From Draconibacterium mangrovi (GTDB lineage Bacteria > Bacteroidota > Bacteroidia > Bacteroidales > Prolixibacteraceae): 64,000 nucleotides of DNA. The position numbers and the translations under genes are program-made. Shown here piece after piece: positions 8,951-17,110 of this stretch; positions within the stretch are counted from its first letter, which is position 1, and every line of letters starts with the position of its first letter. The DNA lies in assembly GCF_010586825.1 (NCBI RefSeq), contig NZ_JAAAGB010000002.1:124001-188000 (forward strand). Reading direction: 5' to 3'. Below the pieces are notes generated by a model. It was not told the DNA's origin. It was given only the letters and a program-made list of their open reading frames with translations, and made no database searches.

Positions 8951-9045
8951 GGGGAAGGCAACTGGTTTATTGCAATGATCTTATCTAAAATCCCCACAAG
9001 TTCTACCTTCCCACTTAATAGCGGAGAACTAATTTTCTGCCTGGA
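8951..9045 (-). ncRNA. Candidate bridge RNA of the IS110 element
   Basis: Immediately upstream of the transposase on the same strand. The minus strand reads a small hairpin (AGAA-AATTAG-TTCT with a GC base, 9021-9040), then a larger stem-loop. Its 7-bp stem is GGGAAGG (9012-9006) with CCTTCCC (8958-8952), extended after an asymmetric internal loop by AACT/AGTT, and it encloses a loop of about 35 bases. A 5' hairpin followed by a stem with a large internal loop at the left end is the layout of IS110 bridge RNAs. Only one guide-type loop is evident, so the RNA may extend beyond the limits given. No covariation or expression evidence. Confidence 0.4.
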
Positions 9046-9160
9046 TCTTTCCTATGCGATCATCAAGTTCACTCCTAAATTCTGATACTTTTCAATTAAT
9101 CGTTTGTTGCATATTATTGAAATTATTTCGAGATTTATTGAGAATTTTAGAATTGGATTG

Positions 9161-9526
9161 ATGGAGCCACCAAAACAAAGTCTTCCGAAGATTGTAAGAG
9201 AGGTTAAATTGAAAGAAGTATTGTGTAAAAAGAAAGTCACAAAAGCCGAAATTTACGCCCTTTTTAAGGAGACAGAAAATTCCGTTTTGTATGAATTACT
9301 GACTGTGTTGTTGGGTCGAGAGTCAATATCGAAAGATATAGAACTTATTGAGTTGGAAGAGTACGAGGGGAAAGAAACTGGTAATTATGTGTATTACTGT
9401 GGTGTAAAAATTGGACGATTATTGCTTGGGGGGCCTGGAAATATGTTGATGTCTATAATTAGTATGAAAGACGTATTTTATTCTTTCTATCCCGATGAGA
9501 AGTATGTAAACAAGATCGATAAGTAA
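9161..9526 (+). CDS. Unknown 121-residue soluble protein
   Basis: Begins at the first ATG (MEPPKQSLPKIVREVKLKEV); the frame is open upstream to a TTG at 9104, but that stretch borders the insertion sequence. The product is a soluble mixed alpha/beta protein with a lysine-rich N-terminus and a C-terminal segment CGVKIGRLLLGGPGNM. No domain recognised. The IS110 element ends just upstream, so the native 5' region may have been altered by the insertion. It is followed by two hairpin-terminator modules. Confidence 0.5.
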   Translation: MEPPKQSLPKIVREVKLKEVLCKKKVTKAEIYALFKETENSVLYELLTVLLGRESISKDIELIELEEYEGKETGNYVYYCGVKIGRLLLGGPGNMLMSIISMKDVFYSFYPDEKYVNKIDK

Positions 9527-9547
9527 ATCAATCAATTCGTAATATTT

Positions 9548-9610
9548 TGGCCGATGAGGCCACGTGAGGAGGAATATCACGAGAGGCTGGCTGTATGGCT
9601 GGCCTTTTTT
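9548..9610 (+). ncRNA. Hairpin-plus-terminator module 1 (possible small RNA)
   Basis: TGGCC-GATGA-GGCCA (9548-9562) is a perfect small hairpin. A purine-rich linker follows, then a terminator: an 8-bp stem at 9584-9591/9598-9605 and a T6 tract. It could be the structured 3' end of the upstream gene or a short independent RNA. A second module of the same design lies 85 bp downstream. No promoter was confidently found. Confidence 0.3.
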
Positions 9611-9694
9611 ATTGCTGACTCTGATTTATGCTGATCGGATTTCCTATAAGCTATTTCAATTCATTCTAAACATAAAAATTAGTTACTTTGGTTT

Positions 9695-9767
9695 ATTGGC
9701 CGTTCGGCCAATGTGTGTTTGGGGGTTAACATTAGTAAAGACCGGCTATTGAGCTGGTCTTTTTTTT
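9695..9767 (+). ncRNA. Hairpin-plus-terminator module 2 (possible small RNA)
   Basis: ATTGGCCG-TT-CGGCCAAT (9695-9712) is a perfect 8-bp hairpin sharing the TTGGCCG core of module 1. A G-rich linker follows, then a strong terminator: a 10-bp stem at 9738-9747/9752-9761 with one G-T pair and a T run to 9767. No credible reading frame fits between the two terminators: the only one (9564-9752) starts inside module 1 and covers both structures. Confidence 0.35.
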
Positions 9768-10049
9768 CTGGCCCTTGTCTAACCTACCTTAGTCAATCAC
9801 GTATAATAAAACGCCGCTAAAACCTACACAACAGATAAGTACGTCACGTAATGGCGAAGCCTGGTAATTAATATCGGGCTTTGTTATAACTTTGAAGGTG
9901 CTTATTAAAAAGAAACACCCCTGGTTCAGCAGGGATGCTTTCTCACCTAACTAAATTAGGATCTCTATGAAAAAACTGCTAACAAGCCCTTTGTACTTGT
10001 AGCAAATGGTTATACGAGCAATTATGTAGAATTGTTATAAATAAAGAGT
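9768..10049 (+). other. Intergenic region with a promoter-like box and hairpin
   Basis: No gene is supported here. TAACTTTG at 9887-9894 matches the -7 consensus, though the -33 element is weak. At 9911-9943 a bulged hairpin (AGAAA...CCCTG / CAGGG...TTTCT) would lie at the start of the transcript leading to the gene at 10050. Confidence 0.35.
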
Positions 10050-10301
10050 ATGATATTTCACGGAGGTACTAACATATTAAAAGCGATCCAGGTAGAAACC
10101 GACTCTATATCCGAGAAGCATGGTTTAACAACTACTTATGTGATCATTCATGAGGATGATGTGCCGGTACTGGTTCGAGAAATGGTTGTAGCCGGTATGA
10201 TGCCGAAAGGTGGTCAGATTGAAAAGATTGTTGTCGGTAGTTCCCATGTGATCCGGACTCGCGACATTCGGAAGGGAGCTGTTGCCGTTTTGGGTAGGTG
10301 A
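10050..10301 (+). CDS. Unknown 83-residue protein
   Basis: A soluble protein beginning MIFHGGTNILKAIQVETDSI, with alternating strand and helix propensity (TTYVIIHEDDVPVLVREMVV) and a basic C-terminus (VIRTRDIRKGAVAVLGR). No family recognised. A GGAGG motif lies inside the start of the frame rather than upstream, so a slightly later start cannot be excluded, although no ATG follows closely. A promoter-like box lies about 155 bp upstream. Confidence 0.45.
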   Translation: MIFHGGTNILKAIQVETDSISEKHGLTTTYVIIHEDDVPVLVREMVVAGMMPKGGQIEKIVVGSSHVIRTRDIRKGAVAVLGR

Positions 10302-10409
10302 AACCTGGGTGCTATTAGTAGATTCTCTTTTAATTCAAATCTCCATTATGCTAACTATAAAAAACTAACTATCTTTAGAATACGATAATACCAAACTTTG
10401 CCAATCTGG

Positions 10410-11675
10410 ATGAACACTAAAAAATCATTTTATTTAAAATTGACACTACTTCTTATAGGTCTTACATTCATCATTTTTTATGATTCCTATGCAGGCAATT
10501 CATCACAAGCTTGCTTAAATAATATTGCCGAAGCTAATGTAAGTACGTCCAATTTCTCTTTCGATAAGATTTGGAGTTATTTAGTGGGTTTGCTGGGACC
10601 GGGAGTTGCGCTTTATGCAGTGTATATTGCAAGGCCGTTATTAAGAAATAAGCTAATTGAAAATCATGTAACCCAAAGAATCGATCAGATTCACAAATCC
10701 AACTCTGAGGTTAGACAATATTGTCTAAAGTTAATTCGTAATTATACACCTTCGGTATACGAACATGATAAATTCGGAGAAGAGGATTTAAATAAAATAA
10801 TACGAGATCTCGAAAAAGGATATTTGATTACTCATGAAAGTAGTACTGAGGTTGCAACACTATTGTATTTTCTAAAGAATACACTTCAGCAATACGGAAG
10901 GAGGTTTGATTACTATGAACAAAAGTTTCATGTTTTTTCCTCAGATATATTTCCGTTTGTTATTAATGTCTTAAACAGAGTAGTGAGTTACTCCACCCAA
11001 GTAATTCCAGTTCCTGTTACAACTGATATTAGTAATAAGGATTTGATTATAAAGCCCTTAAGTAGATTTGTTACGGATGGAAAGATTTCAAAGTTTAAGA
11101 ATTTTAGACTCGGTGTAAATTTCGACAAAGATTCGGCTTCATGTTTAATTTATACAGACATGGTCAATAGAACCTCTATGGAGTATTTGAAGGAGTGTAG
11201 TAGTATTGTAATAAGTTCAATAAGTTCTATCGGGAAACTTCTCTATTTAAGAGAAATTTATGCTCCTTTGATTTGGGCCTCAAAAAAGTATCCCAAAGAT
11301 GCTTTGTTTAGAATTACATTAACTTTAGTTGGATTTGATGAAAACACAAACATTGGCATTGAAGGAGGAGAGTCTAACAAAACTGTAGTTTTGTATTATT
11401 CAAATTTATCTAATTTCGGTTACTCTCCTAAGTTAACGGAAGAAACGTTTGTAGATAATTTTCTTGATGATTGGCTAAGTATAGGAAACTTTAAATACCC
11501 CAAACCAATTAAGTTTGCTTATGTCACTGATGAAATGATCAAAGTTGAAGTTGATAGAAAAGAACTACAGGAGATCTTTAATTCGCACAAAAGGAAAATT
11601 AGAAATAACCTCAGAATTAAAAGGGATAAAATCACGGTTGTCAAGAAAGTGTGGCAGAAATTATTTCCTAATTAA
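10410..11675 (+). CDS. Membrane-anchored protein of unknown function
   Basis: 421 residues from the ATG (MNTKKSFYLKLTLLLIGLTF); a TTG four codons upstream is less likely. Two hydrophobic helices lie near residues 8-27 and 50-72 (WSYLVGLLGPGVALYAVYIA). A soluble domain of about 340 residues follows, basic at its C-terminus (KRKIRNNLRIKRDKITVVKK). No domain or catalytic motif recognised. It is followed after 48 bp by another small membrane protein in the same direction, so the two may form an operon. Low GC content matches the rest of the cargo region. Confidence 0.65.
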   Translation: MNTKKSFYLKLTLLLIGLTFIIFYDSYAGNSSQACLNNIAEANVSTSNFSFDKIWSYLVGLLGPGVALYAVYIARPLLRNKLIENHVTQRIDQIHKSNSEVRQYCLKLIRNYTPSVYEHDKFGEEDLNKIIRDLEKGYLITHESSTEVATLLYFLKNTLQQYGRRFDYYEQKFHVFSSDIFPFVINVLNRVVSYSTQVIPVPVTTDISNKDLIIKPLSRFVTDGKISKFKNFRLGVNFDKDSASCLIYTDMVNRTSMEYLKECSSIVISSISSIGKLLYLREIYAPLIWASKKYPKDALFRITLTLVGFDENTNIGIEGGESNKTVVLYYSNLSNFGYSPKLTEETFVDNFLDDWLSIGNFKYPKPIKFAYVTDEMIKVEVDRKELQEIFNSHKRKIRNNLRIKRDKITVVKKVWQKLFPN

Positions 11676-11723
11676 TCTCAAGGTATTAAAACATCCACAT
11701 CCATTTTATTAATACTTATAAAA

Positions 11724-12206
11724 ATGCAATTAGCTAATCCTGCACAACAAAAGAAGTTTGCGGAAATATTTCGACAAGTTCAACTCGATAAAGAAAGTGA
11801 GAAGGCAGAACATCTCTATAAACAAATGGAGCAAATGGAGCTTGAATCGATTAAGAAGGTTGGTGATTATTTCGATAGAATACACGATAAGCTTTATACG
11901 CTTAATAACATTATTATCGCCGGTTTATTGGTGTTATTTACATTAAATAATGAGGAGTTTTTTATTTTTTGGTTTTTGATTCCGCCTGTGTTTAATTTAT
12001 TATACTTAGCGTATATTGATTATCGCATGATGCAATTAAATAGGAAATGGGCAAAAGCAACTGAACTTGAACCTGATGAAATTCATAAACTTCAAGAAAC
12101 GGTTGATAATAATAATCTACATTCGTTAATAAGTGTTTTTATCACGGTTCTTGTCCTCGGAGCATTTGCTGCAGCTTTCATAATGTTGTACACTCCTCCT
12201 GTTTAA
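11724..12206 (+). CDS. Small three-helix membrane protein, unknown
   Basis: 160 residues. A charged coiled-coil-prone N-terminal half (QLDKESEKAEHLYKQMEQME) precedes hydrophobic segments at about 63-77 (NIIIAGLLVLFTLN), 80-97 (FIFWFLIPPVFNLLYLAY) and 135-156 (LISVFITVLVLGAFAAAFIM). The cytoplasmic-helix plus C-terminal membrane layout recalls small partner or effector proteins in accessory regions, but no family is recognised. Located 48 bp after the larger membrane protein gene and probably co-transcribed with it. Confidence 0.6.
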   Translation: MQLANPAQQKKFAEIFRQVQLDKESEKAEHLYKQMEQMELESIKKVGDYFDRIHDKLYTLNNIIIAGLLVLFTLNNEEFFIFWFLIPPVFNLLYLAYIDYRMMQLNRKWAKATELEPDEIHKLQETVDNNNLHSLISVFITVLVLGAFAAAFIMLYTPPV

Positions 12207-12324
12207 CATTCTAATGATAGAGTGCTTCCGTGTATTGATTGTTGGATCTGATTGACATGAATCAAGATACGTGACATCTTTCGATAATGCACTTCGGTTT
12301 TGTGTCGGGTAGTGTGGTTAAATA

Positions 12325-13026
12325 TTACTTTTGCCAGGTAAGAATTGCTTTATTTAGTATTTTAATAAGAAATCTCTCCGCGCAGTCACAAAACTCTAAA
12401 ATGAACTTAGAATCTGAGATTTGAAATAGATCAGTTCCATCGTATTTTATTCTAAGATTTTTATTTTTCACGATGTAGTTATGCATCGCTTGTTTTTCAA
12501 GAGGTATGTCTGTATTCTGAATATAGGTTGCATTGTTATGAACGATAAGGTTCCTAATTTTCTGATAATCTAATAGAGTTTGCCAATCCTTGTCAACATC
12601 TTCAAGATCGAGTTCTACAACTTTTAAAAGGTAATTTCTGCATTGCTGGATGCCTTTGCCATTGATGTCCTTCAATTTTACCTTGGAAAAAATTCCTCTT
12701 TCAGTCACTTTACAAAGAAGAATGAATAAATGTTCGAATTTTGAGAATGAGGCGATAAAAGTTGAGTGCATCAATAGTTCGGGATATGTTTCATTATATT
12801 TCTCAGAATACTCAACATATTGTTCAAATAAATCAGACGTTGATTCTTTTGCTACCCTCGTTTCAGGAGACTCGTTTATAGATTTAGTTAGATTTCTTTG
12901 TTTCGAACTAAAGTATGTATTCATTTCTACTGTATAATCTTTTATCTCTTTATAACTATTTTTAATAGTGTTAGTGTAGAGAATTAATACTTTTCCGAAC
13001 TTTGGCTGATTTTTATTCTTTGTCAT
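12325..13026 (-). CDS. HEPN-like protein (putative ribonuclease or RNA-binding)
   Basis: 233 residues, mostly alpha-helical. The segment LLDYQKIRNLIVHNNATYIQ contains R158-x4-H163, the Rx4-6H signature of HEPN domains, in the usual context after a conserved helix; the helix SKFEHLFILLCKVTER is also of the kind seen in these folds. HEPN proteins are frequent RNase effectors in toxin-antitoxin, abortive-infection and CRISPR systems. The upstream gene on the same strand encodes a DEDDh exonuclease with BRCT domain (57 bp apart), so the two may be co-transcribed. The nuclease function is inferred from the motif alone. Confidence 0.6.
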   Translation of the reverse strand: MTKNKNQPKFGKVLILYTNTIKNSYKEIKDYTVEMNTYFSSKQRNLTKSINESPETRVAKESTSDLFEQYVEYSEKYNETYPELLMHSTFIASFSKFEHLFILLCKVTERGIFSKVKLKDINGKGIQQCRNYLLKVVELDLEDVDKDWQTLLDYQKIRNLIVHNNATYIQNTDIPLEKQAMHNYIVKNKNLRIKYDGTDLFQISDSKFILEFCDCAERFLIKILNKAILTWQK

Positions 13027-13083
13027 CGTATTATGATTCAGTGATTGTTCAATTAATAATTTGACGATTAGACAGCTGATAAT

Positions 13084-13947
13084 TCAATCGAGCCCAATAA
13101 GCTTAAGAAAATCGTCTCCAGAGATAATTTTAATTGAGTAACCATCTTGAATATACTTTAAGACAGTTCGGTGTTTGCTACTGAGTTCATGCCCTTTTAA
13201 TTTTTTAGGATCTTGTTTCGCAGATACAAGAAGAGTAATGTTTTTTGATATGCTACTGGGTGTGTCAAAACCTAACTCCGCAGCTTTTTCTCGAGCGATA
13301 GATTTTGTGCAATGAATTAAATCACCAGTAATTAAAACTGATTCGCCGAAATACTCTCCATCGGGATTCGGAGCGAACTTTTTAACGGGAGTATAAGTGC
13401 CAGAAGAAGTGTTTCGTTTTTTTAGTTTATCAATCCATTCGTTGATGTTCCAATTATTTTGTTCTATCGCTACATTAAGCACCTTCCCTGCTGCGATTGC
13501 ATCTTCCAATGCGTCATGATGTTTGAAAGAGATATTGAGTGAATTTGCGACATTTGCTAATCCATATCCTCGATATTTGAAACTTTCCCAGGTTCTACGA
13601 ACCACGGTTGCAGCATCCAGAAATATGATTTCTGGCATTTGTAAATTTAGAATCTCACAAATTCTTTTTATTACTGTTCGTTCAAAGTGAGTATAATGGA
13701 CAACAATTAATCCATCGATCATATCAATGAATTTTGGAAAGAATTCTCTTATGGTTGGAGCATCAATTACATCGTATGATGTTATCCCGTGGACACCTAC
13801 CTGCATGGCTCCAAAATCTGATTCAGGATTAATGTAAGTTTTGAACTCTTGTGTTACTTGTCCATTTTCAAAATAGGCTAATCCAATTTGGCAAACGCTG
13901 GACATGTCGTCATTAGCTGTTTCAAAGTCGAGGGATACAAACTTCAT
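13084..13947 (-). CDS. DnaQ-like DEDDh 3'-5' exonuclease with C-terminal BRCT domain
   Basis: 287 residues. The exonuclease domain spans about 1-170: motif I is VSLDFETAN (D7, E9), motif III is FKHHDALEDAIAAG with the H-x4-D pattern. Motif II reads VVHYTHFERT, with Glu where Asp is normal, which may alter metal binding or be a tolerated variant. A linker (about 170-195) leads to a BRCT domain (about 197-284) with YFGESVLITGDLIHCTKS and a terminal IISGDDFLKLIG. This exonuclease-BRCT arrangement is a known DNA-processing family. Here it is element cargo beside a HEPN gene rather than with replication genes. Confidence 0.85.
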   Translation of the reverse strand: MKFVSLDFETANDDMSSVCQIGLAYFENGQVTQEFKTYINPESDFGAMQVGVHGITSYDVIDAPTIREFFPKFIDMIDGLIVVHYTHFERTVIKRICEILNLQMPEIIFLDAATVVRRTWESFKYRGYGLANVANSLNISFKHHDALEDAIAAGKVLNVAIEQNNWNINEWIDKLKKRNTSSGTYTPVKKFAPNPDGEYFGESVLITGDLIHCTKSIAREKAAELGFDTPSSISKNITLLVSAKQDPKKLKGHELSSKHRTVLKYIQDGYSIKIISGDDFLKLIGLD

Positions 13948-14051
13948 ATTGCTTTATATTAGTTGTTTAATTTGTTGGATCTGTGGTTTTTTATGAAACT
14001 ATTAATGTTTAATCTTCATGCAATTAGTTTGAACCTGTAGTTGTATGGTTC

Positions 14052-14573
14052 TCATATTTTCATTTCATGTTTGTTTTTATTTAAGCTGAATGGTTTCAAT
14101 CCATTATTCATAAGTACTTTGCTATCAGTGAAACTTAGATGATGAGGAACGCTATAGATGTCTCCTTTGGGTGATATGACTATAAAAGAAACTTTAAGCA
14201 TAAATTCTTTCGATTTGGTTTTGGGAAGGAGTTTTTTGGGAATATTAAACTTTACCATTTCCATCTGCTCCGGTTTCAATATCAGCGGTATGTTGTTGGT
14301 TTCAATATTTGGGGTGGCAGAAGGCTTTGGAGGAGTTATTGGTTCAATTATAATTTCTCGAAGGACTAACGTTATATTGCCGGTATTTGCTACACTATAT
14401 TCAAAATTAAAGGGACTAAAGGATCCTTCTGTAGATTCATGAAAAATTAAACAACTGTCAAATGAAAACTTTTTATAGAAAAACTGTCTAATGACAGTAA
14501 CTATTGATGTAATTAGAGCAATCGAAGCAATCAATATTGTAATTATATCTAATGTCGATGAGGTGTTATTCAA
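14052..14573 (-). CDS. Membrane-anchored protein with beta-rich domain, unknown
   Basis: 173 residues. One N-terminal membrane helix at about 8-30 (LDIITILIASIALITSIVTV) is followed by a soluble strand-rich domain, with a Pro-rich turn (IEPITPPKPSATPNIETNN) and alternating beta segments (LMLKVSFIVISPKGDIY-like pattern). The shape suggests an Ig-like extracytoplasmic or peripheral domain. No family recognised. It stands between the exonuclease gene and the divergent Panacea-type operon. Confidence 0.55.
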   Translation of the reverse strand: MNNTSSTLDIITILIASIALITSIVTVIRQFFYKKFSFDSCLIFHESTEGSFSPFNFEYSVANTGNITLVLREIIIEPITPPKPSATPNIETNNIPLILKPEQMEMVKFNIPKKLLPKTKSKEFMLKVSFIVISPKGDIYSVPHHLSFTDSKVLMNNGLKPFSLNKNKHEMKI

Positions 14574-14793
14574 GGTGTAGTTTTTGTTTCAATGTTCAAT
14601 AAAATTAGTAAAATACGTGTTAATGATCTAAGCTCGTGTTAATTTGGATTCAATCTAAAGATTAATATAGTTTTGAGGGAACTACGGTCCATCAGTAGAA
14701 TAGCTATTTACTAACAAAAATAATTAATCAAAGAATGCATATTGCTTTTAATTTTATTCTATTTTCGCTAACTTTAAGACAAATCAATCAATA

Positions 14794-15348
14794 ATGGCGT
14801 ACTCAGACAAATTAGCAGCTTTTGAATTTTTGCTCAAACAGCTCGAAAAATGGTACATTGAAGCCTTTGGTTCCTTCGAAAATAATAATCTTAGTAGATT
14901 GAAAGTGTTTAAGATTCACTTCTTCGTATGTACAGTCTCTGCAAAGGATGAAAGTACAAATCTACTTGAAGTTTTCAACAACTTTTATGCATTACCTTTT
15001 GGCCCGGTTGAGAGTGATGTTTATAACTCAATATCCGAACTGAAATATTACACACTCGGTAAGGACTCATTGTCAATCAAAAGTCCGTTCGTAAACGAAC
15101 TTAATTCTCCAGAGACAGAGGATAAGATTAAGGAGTCGATAAGGATACTCAAAGAACTAAATTTTGATTTGATTGGAGCATCTGCTTTTGAATTAGTAAA
15201 TTTAAGTCACACTTTTGATAGTTGGCAAAGATCTTATAGCTTTGCTAAGCATTTACATAAGAATTCTTTTAAAATACCAGATAATTTAATAGAGGTCGAA
15301 TCTTTAGATTTGCTTCTATCGCATTCTTCTCGTGAATATGCCTCTTAA
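14794..15348 (+). CDS. Panacea (SocA/DUF4065-like) antitoxin-type protein
   Basis: 184 residues that read as one Panacea domain. The N-terminal helices (LKVFKIHFFVCTVSA) match the family's first conserved helix. FYALPFGPVESDVYNSISEL (G70-P71-V72) matches the diagnostic GPV..vY motif. SAFELVNLSHTFDSW (130-144) matches the C-terminal sa.eL..lTH...sW motif. Panacea proteins (PanA) are established antitoxins that neutralise many unrelated toxins encoded next to them. Here the downstream gene overlaps by 11 bp, the usual tight coupling. The partner is a large membrane-anchored protein. Recognition is by motif, without a profile search. Confidence 0.75.
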   Translation: MAYSDKLAAFEFLLKQLEKWYIEAFGSFENNNLSRLKVFKIHFFVCTVSAKDESTNLLEVFNNFYALPFGPVESDVYNSISELKYYTLGKDSLSIKSPFVNELNSPETEDKIKESIRILKELNFDLIGASAFELVNLSHTFDSWQRSYSFAKHLHKNSFKIPDNLIEVESLDLLLSHSSREYAS

Positions 15349-17110
15349 TGCACTAATAACCAAGCTAAATGATGTTTTTTCCGAAAGTTGGGACTTTGAC
15401 GAGTTTGTATCTGATAAGACCCAATATTTCGATACAATGACGGATGCAGTTAAGCAAATTTACAAACAGCTTAATCTTATTATATTATCAGGGGAGTACG
15501 TAAACCTTGCTGAAACAGAAGAGATCATAAAGAGTAAAATTGATCCGATTGTTGATAGAATACTCAATGGAGTGTACAGCTCTGAAGCCGAAGAGGAGGA
15601 TATAGATCATTTTTTGCATTCTTTTATTCTTCCTTTTCAAAATCATTCTATTCAACATCTTAAGAATCTGTGTAAGGTACTGCGAAGTAATGTGATAAAT
15701 GGAGAGAAGTCCATCATGAGTGGATTTCAGCTTTATGGGAAGGCAATAATGTTAGATTATAATGACTTCGGCATTCGCCATGAAGCGGAATTTTTTGAAG
15801 CGAATTGCGAGATTGCAGGATATGATCATTTAATATCTGTAAAGACTGATATTCTTAATGATCTAATCGTGACTTATGTATCACTGCAAAAGGATACGGA
15901 TACTTATTATAAGGACTTGTTAATGGATAAGTGCAGGTTTCTTATATCAAAGATCTCTGAAAAAATAGGGGAGGATACCAAGAGTTATTTCTACACGTTT
16001 GACTTTCAAGATCGAGAAATAGATAATTTTCGATATGAAGTTAAATATTATGAAGGTTTTTGGGAAGAAAACTTTTTTCGAAATACAACAAGGAAAGAAA
16101 CTGAGAAAAGAGTTCAGTCCTTAGAAAACCAGAGGGAAGAAAACAAACCTTATTCTTTGGCCGATATTTACTATTTGATTCGTCATTATAAGGATAATAA
16201 TAAAAATCATATTCAAATAGATAACCTTGTTGCTCAGTATGAGGATCAGTTTAACAATAGTGGAATCCATTTTACGGGATACGAGAAACGAACAAGAGAA
16301 CTGGCTCTAAATTTCTTGTTGAATAATCGGTTTAGCTTTGGATTACAGAACGATGATTCTTGGGATAATGTTATAAGAGAGTTGGATAGAATAAAAACAA
16401 TTCAAGACGATACAAACGTTCACAATTATTTTCCCTATTCAAGATTTCTAAAAAAATATACTTTAGCGACGAAACAACTCTTGGATGCCGAAAATTTTGA
16501 TGAAGTATTGATTGAAAAAAGAATATCGGTTTTTGACGAAATACTGAAATTGCTATTCGTTAAGTTTGAATGGTGTAAAGATGTGGATTTTCAAAGATAT
16601 ATTTTGGATAAAGACTCAAGTACAAAACAGATTACTTATAGGGATGAACCGATAAATATCTTTCTTGCAAGTAGTTTTGTTTTGCCAATTAATTATAACA
16701 AGGTATTAAATGATTGTAATTACCTTAAAAGGGATATAGAAGATATAAAAAGTCATTTGTCCATCTATAAAAGCCTGAATAGGGAAAGAAAAACGATTGA
16801 AAAGATTAGGCACGATGTAATGTCGAGTGATCGTAAACAAGTTGAGATCTTGGGTATCTTTTCAGCTGTTGTCTTATTTGCTGCCGGAGAAATAAGTATT
16901 TTTAAAAATACACCTTCGTTAGAACAGGCCTCAACTTTTTCTTTGGTATTTTCTTATTCCTTAGTCCTCTTTGTTTTAGCAATATGGTTAATTACTCGGG
17001 ATCATAGTTCTTTTAAAGCAAGTAAAATACACATTTGGATCATCGTTATAATTGTTGTCTCTACAGCTCTAATCTTTGATATTGCATTTAATATCTTTCC
17101 CTGGTTGTAA
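15338..17110 (+). CDS. Large membrane-anchored partner of Panacea antitoxin (putative toxin/effector)
   Basis: 590 residues from the ATG at 15338, which overlaps the stop of the Panacea gene; a GTG two codons upstream is possible. The first 500 residues are soluble, helical and charged, with no catalytic motif recognised. The last 90 residues hold three hydrophobic helices (VEILGIFSAVVLFAAGEISI; SLVFSYSLVLFVLAIWLI; IHIWIIVIIVVSTALIFDIA). A soluble sensor-like body with a short C-terminal membrane module is common among defence effectors that attack the inner membrane, and some PanT toxins act on membranes. Toxicity is inferred from the operon, not shown. Much longer than typical PanT proteins. 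Confidence 0.6.
   Translation: MPLNALITKLNDVFSESWDFDEFVSDKTQYFDTMTDAVKQIYKQLNLIILSGEYVNLAETEEIIKSKIDPIVDRILNGVYSSEAEEEDIDHFLHSFILPFQNHSIQHLKNLCKVLRSNVINGEKSIMSGFQLYGKAIMLDYNDFGIRHEAEFFEANCEIAGYDHLISVKTDILNDLIVTYVSLQKDTDTYYKDLLMDKCRFLISKISEKIGEDTKSYFYTFDFQDREIDNFRYEVKYYEGFWEENFFRNTTRKETEKRVQSLENQREENKPYSLADIYYLIRHYKDNNKNHIQIDNLVAQYEDQFNNSGIHFTGYEKRTRELALNFLLNNRFSFGLQNDDSWDNVIRELDRIKTIQDDTNVHNYFPYSRFLKKYTLATKQLLDAENFDEVLIEKRISVFDEILKLLFVKFEWCKDVDFQRYILDKDSSTKQITYRDEPINIFLASSFVLPINYNKVLNDCNYLKRDIEDIKSHLSIYKSLNRERKTIEKIRHDVMSSDRKQVEILGIFSAVVLFAAGEISIFKNTPSLEQASTFSLVFSYSLVLFVLAIWLITRDHSSFKASKIHIWIIVIIVVSTALIFDIAFNIFPWL

Larger units (their letters stand above)
7885..9060 (-). mobile_element. IS110-family insertion sequence (ends approximate)
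   Basis: A complete IS110-type transposase gene with about 130 bp of structured non-coding DNA on its 5' side and little on its 3' side. That layout fits the IS110 group, which carries a long left end containing a bridge RNA and a short right end. Members of this family usually lack terminal inverted repeats, and none were found, so the coordinates cover the transposase plus the structured region only. The true ends probably lie a few tens of bases further out on each side. Confidence 0.7.

Noticed and set aside
7816-9160. Terminal inverted repeats and target duplications around the IS110 element
   Set aside because: None could be found by eye, as expected for this family; element ends are therefore left approximate.
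9564-9752. A 62-codon open frame over the two hairpin-terminator modules
   Set aside because: It starts inside the first module, runs through the first terminator and ends within the second; codon use and product composition do not look like a gene.
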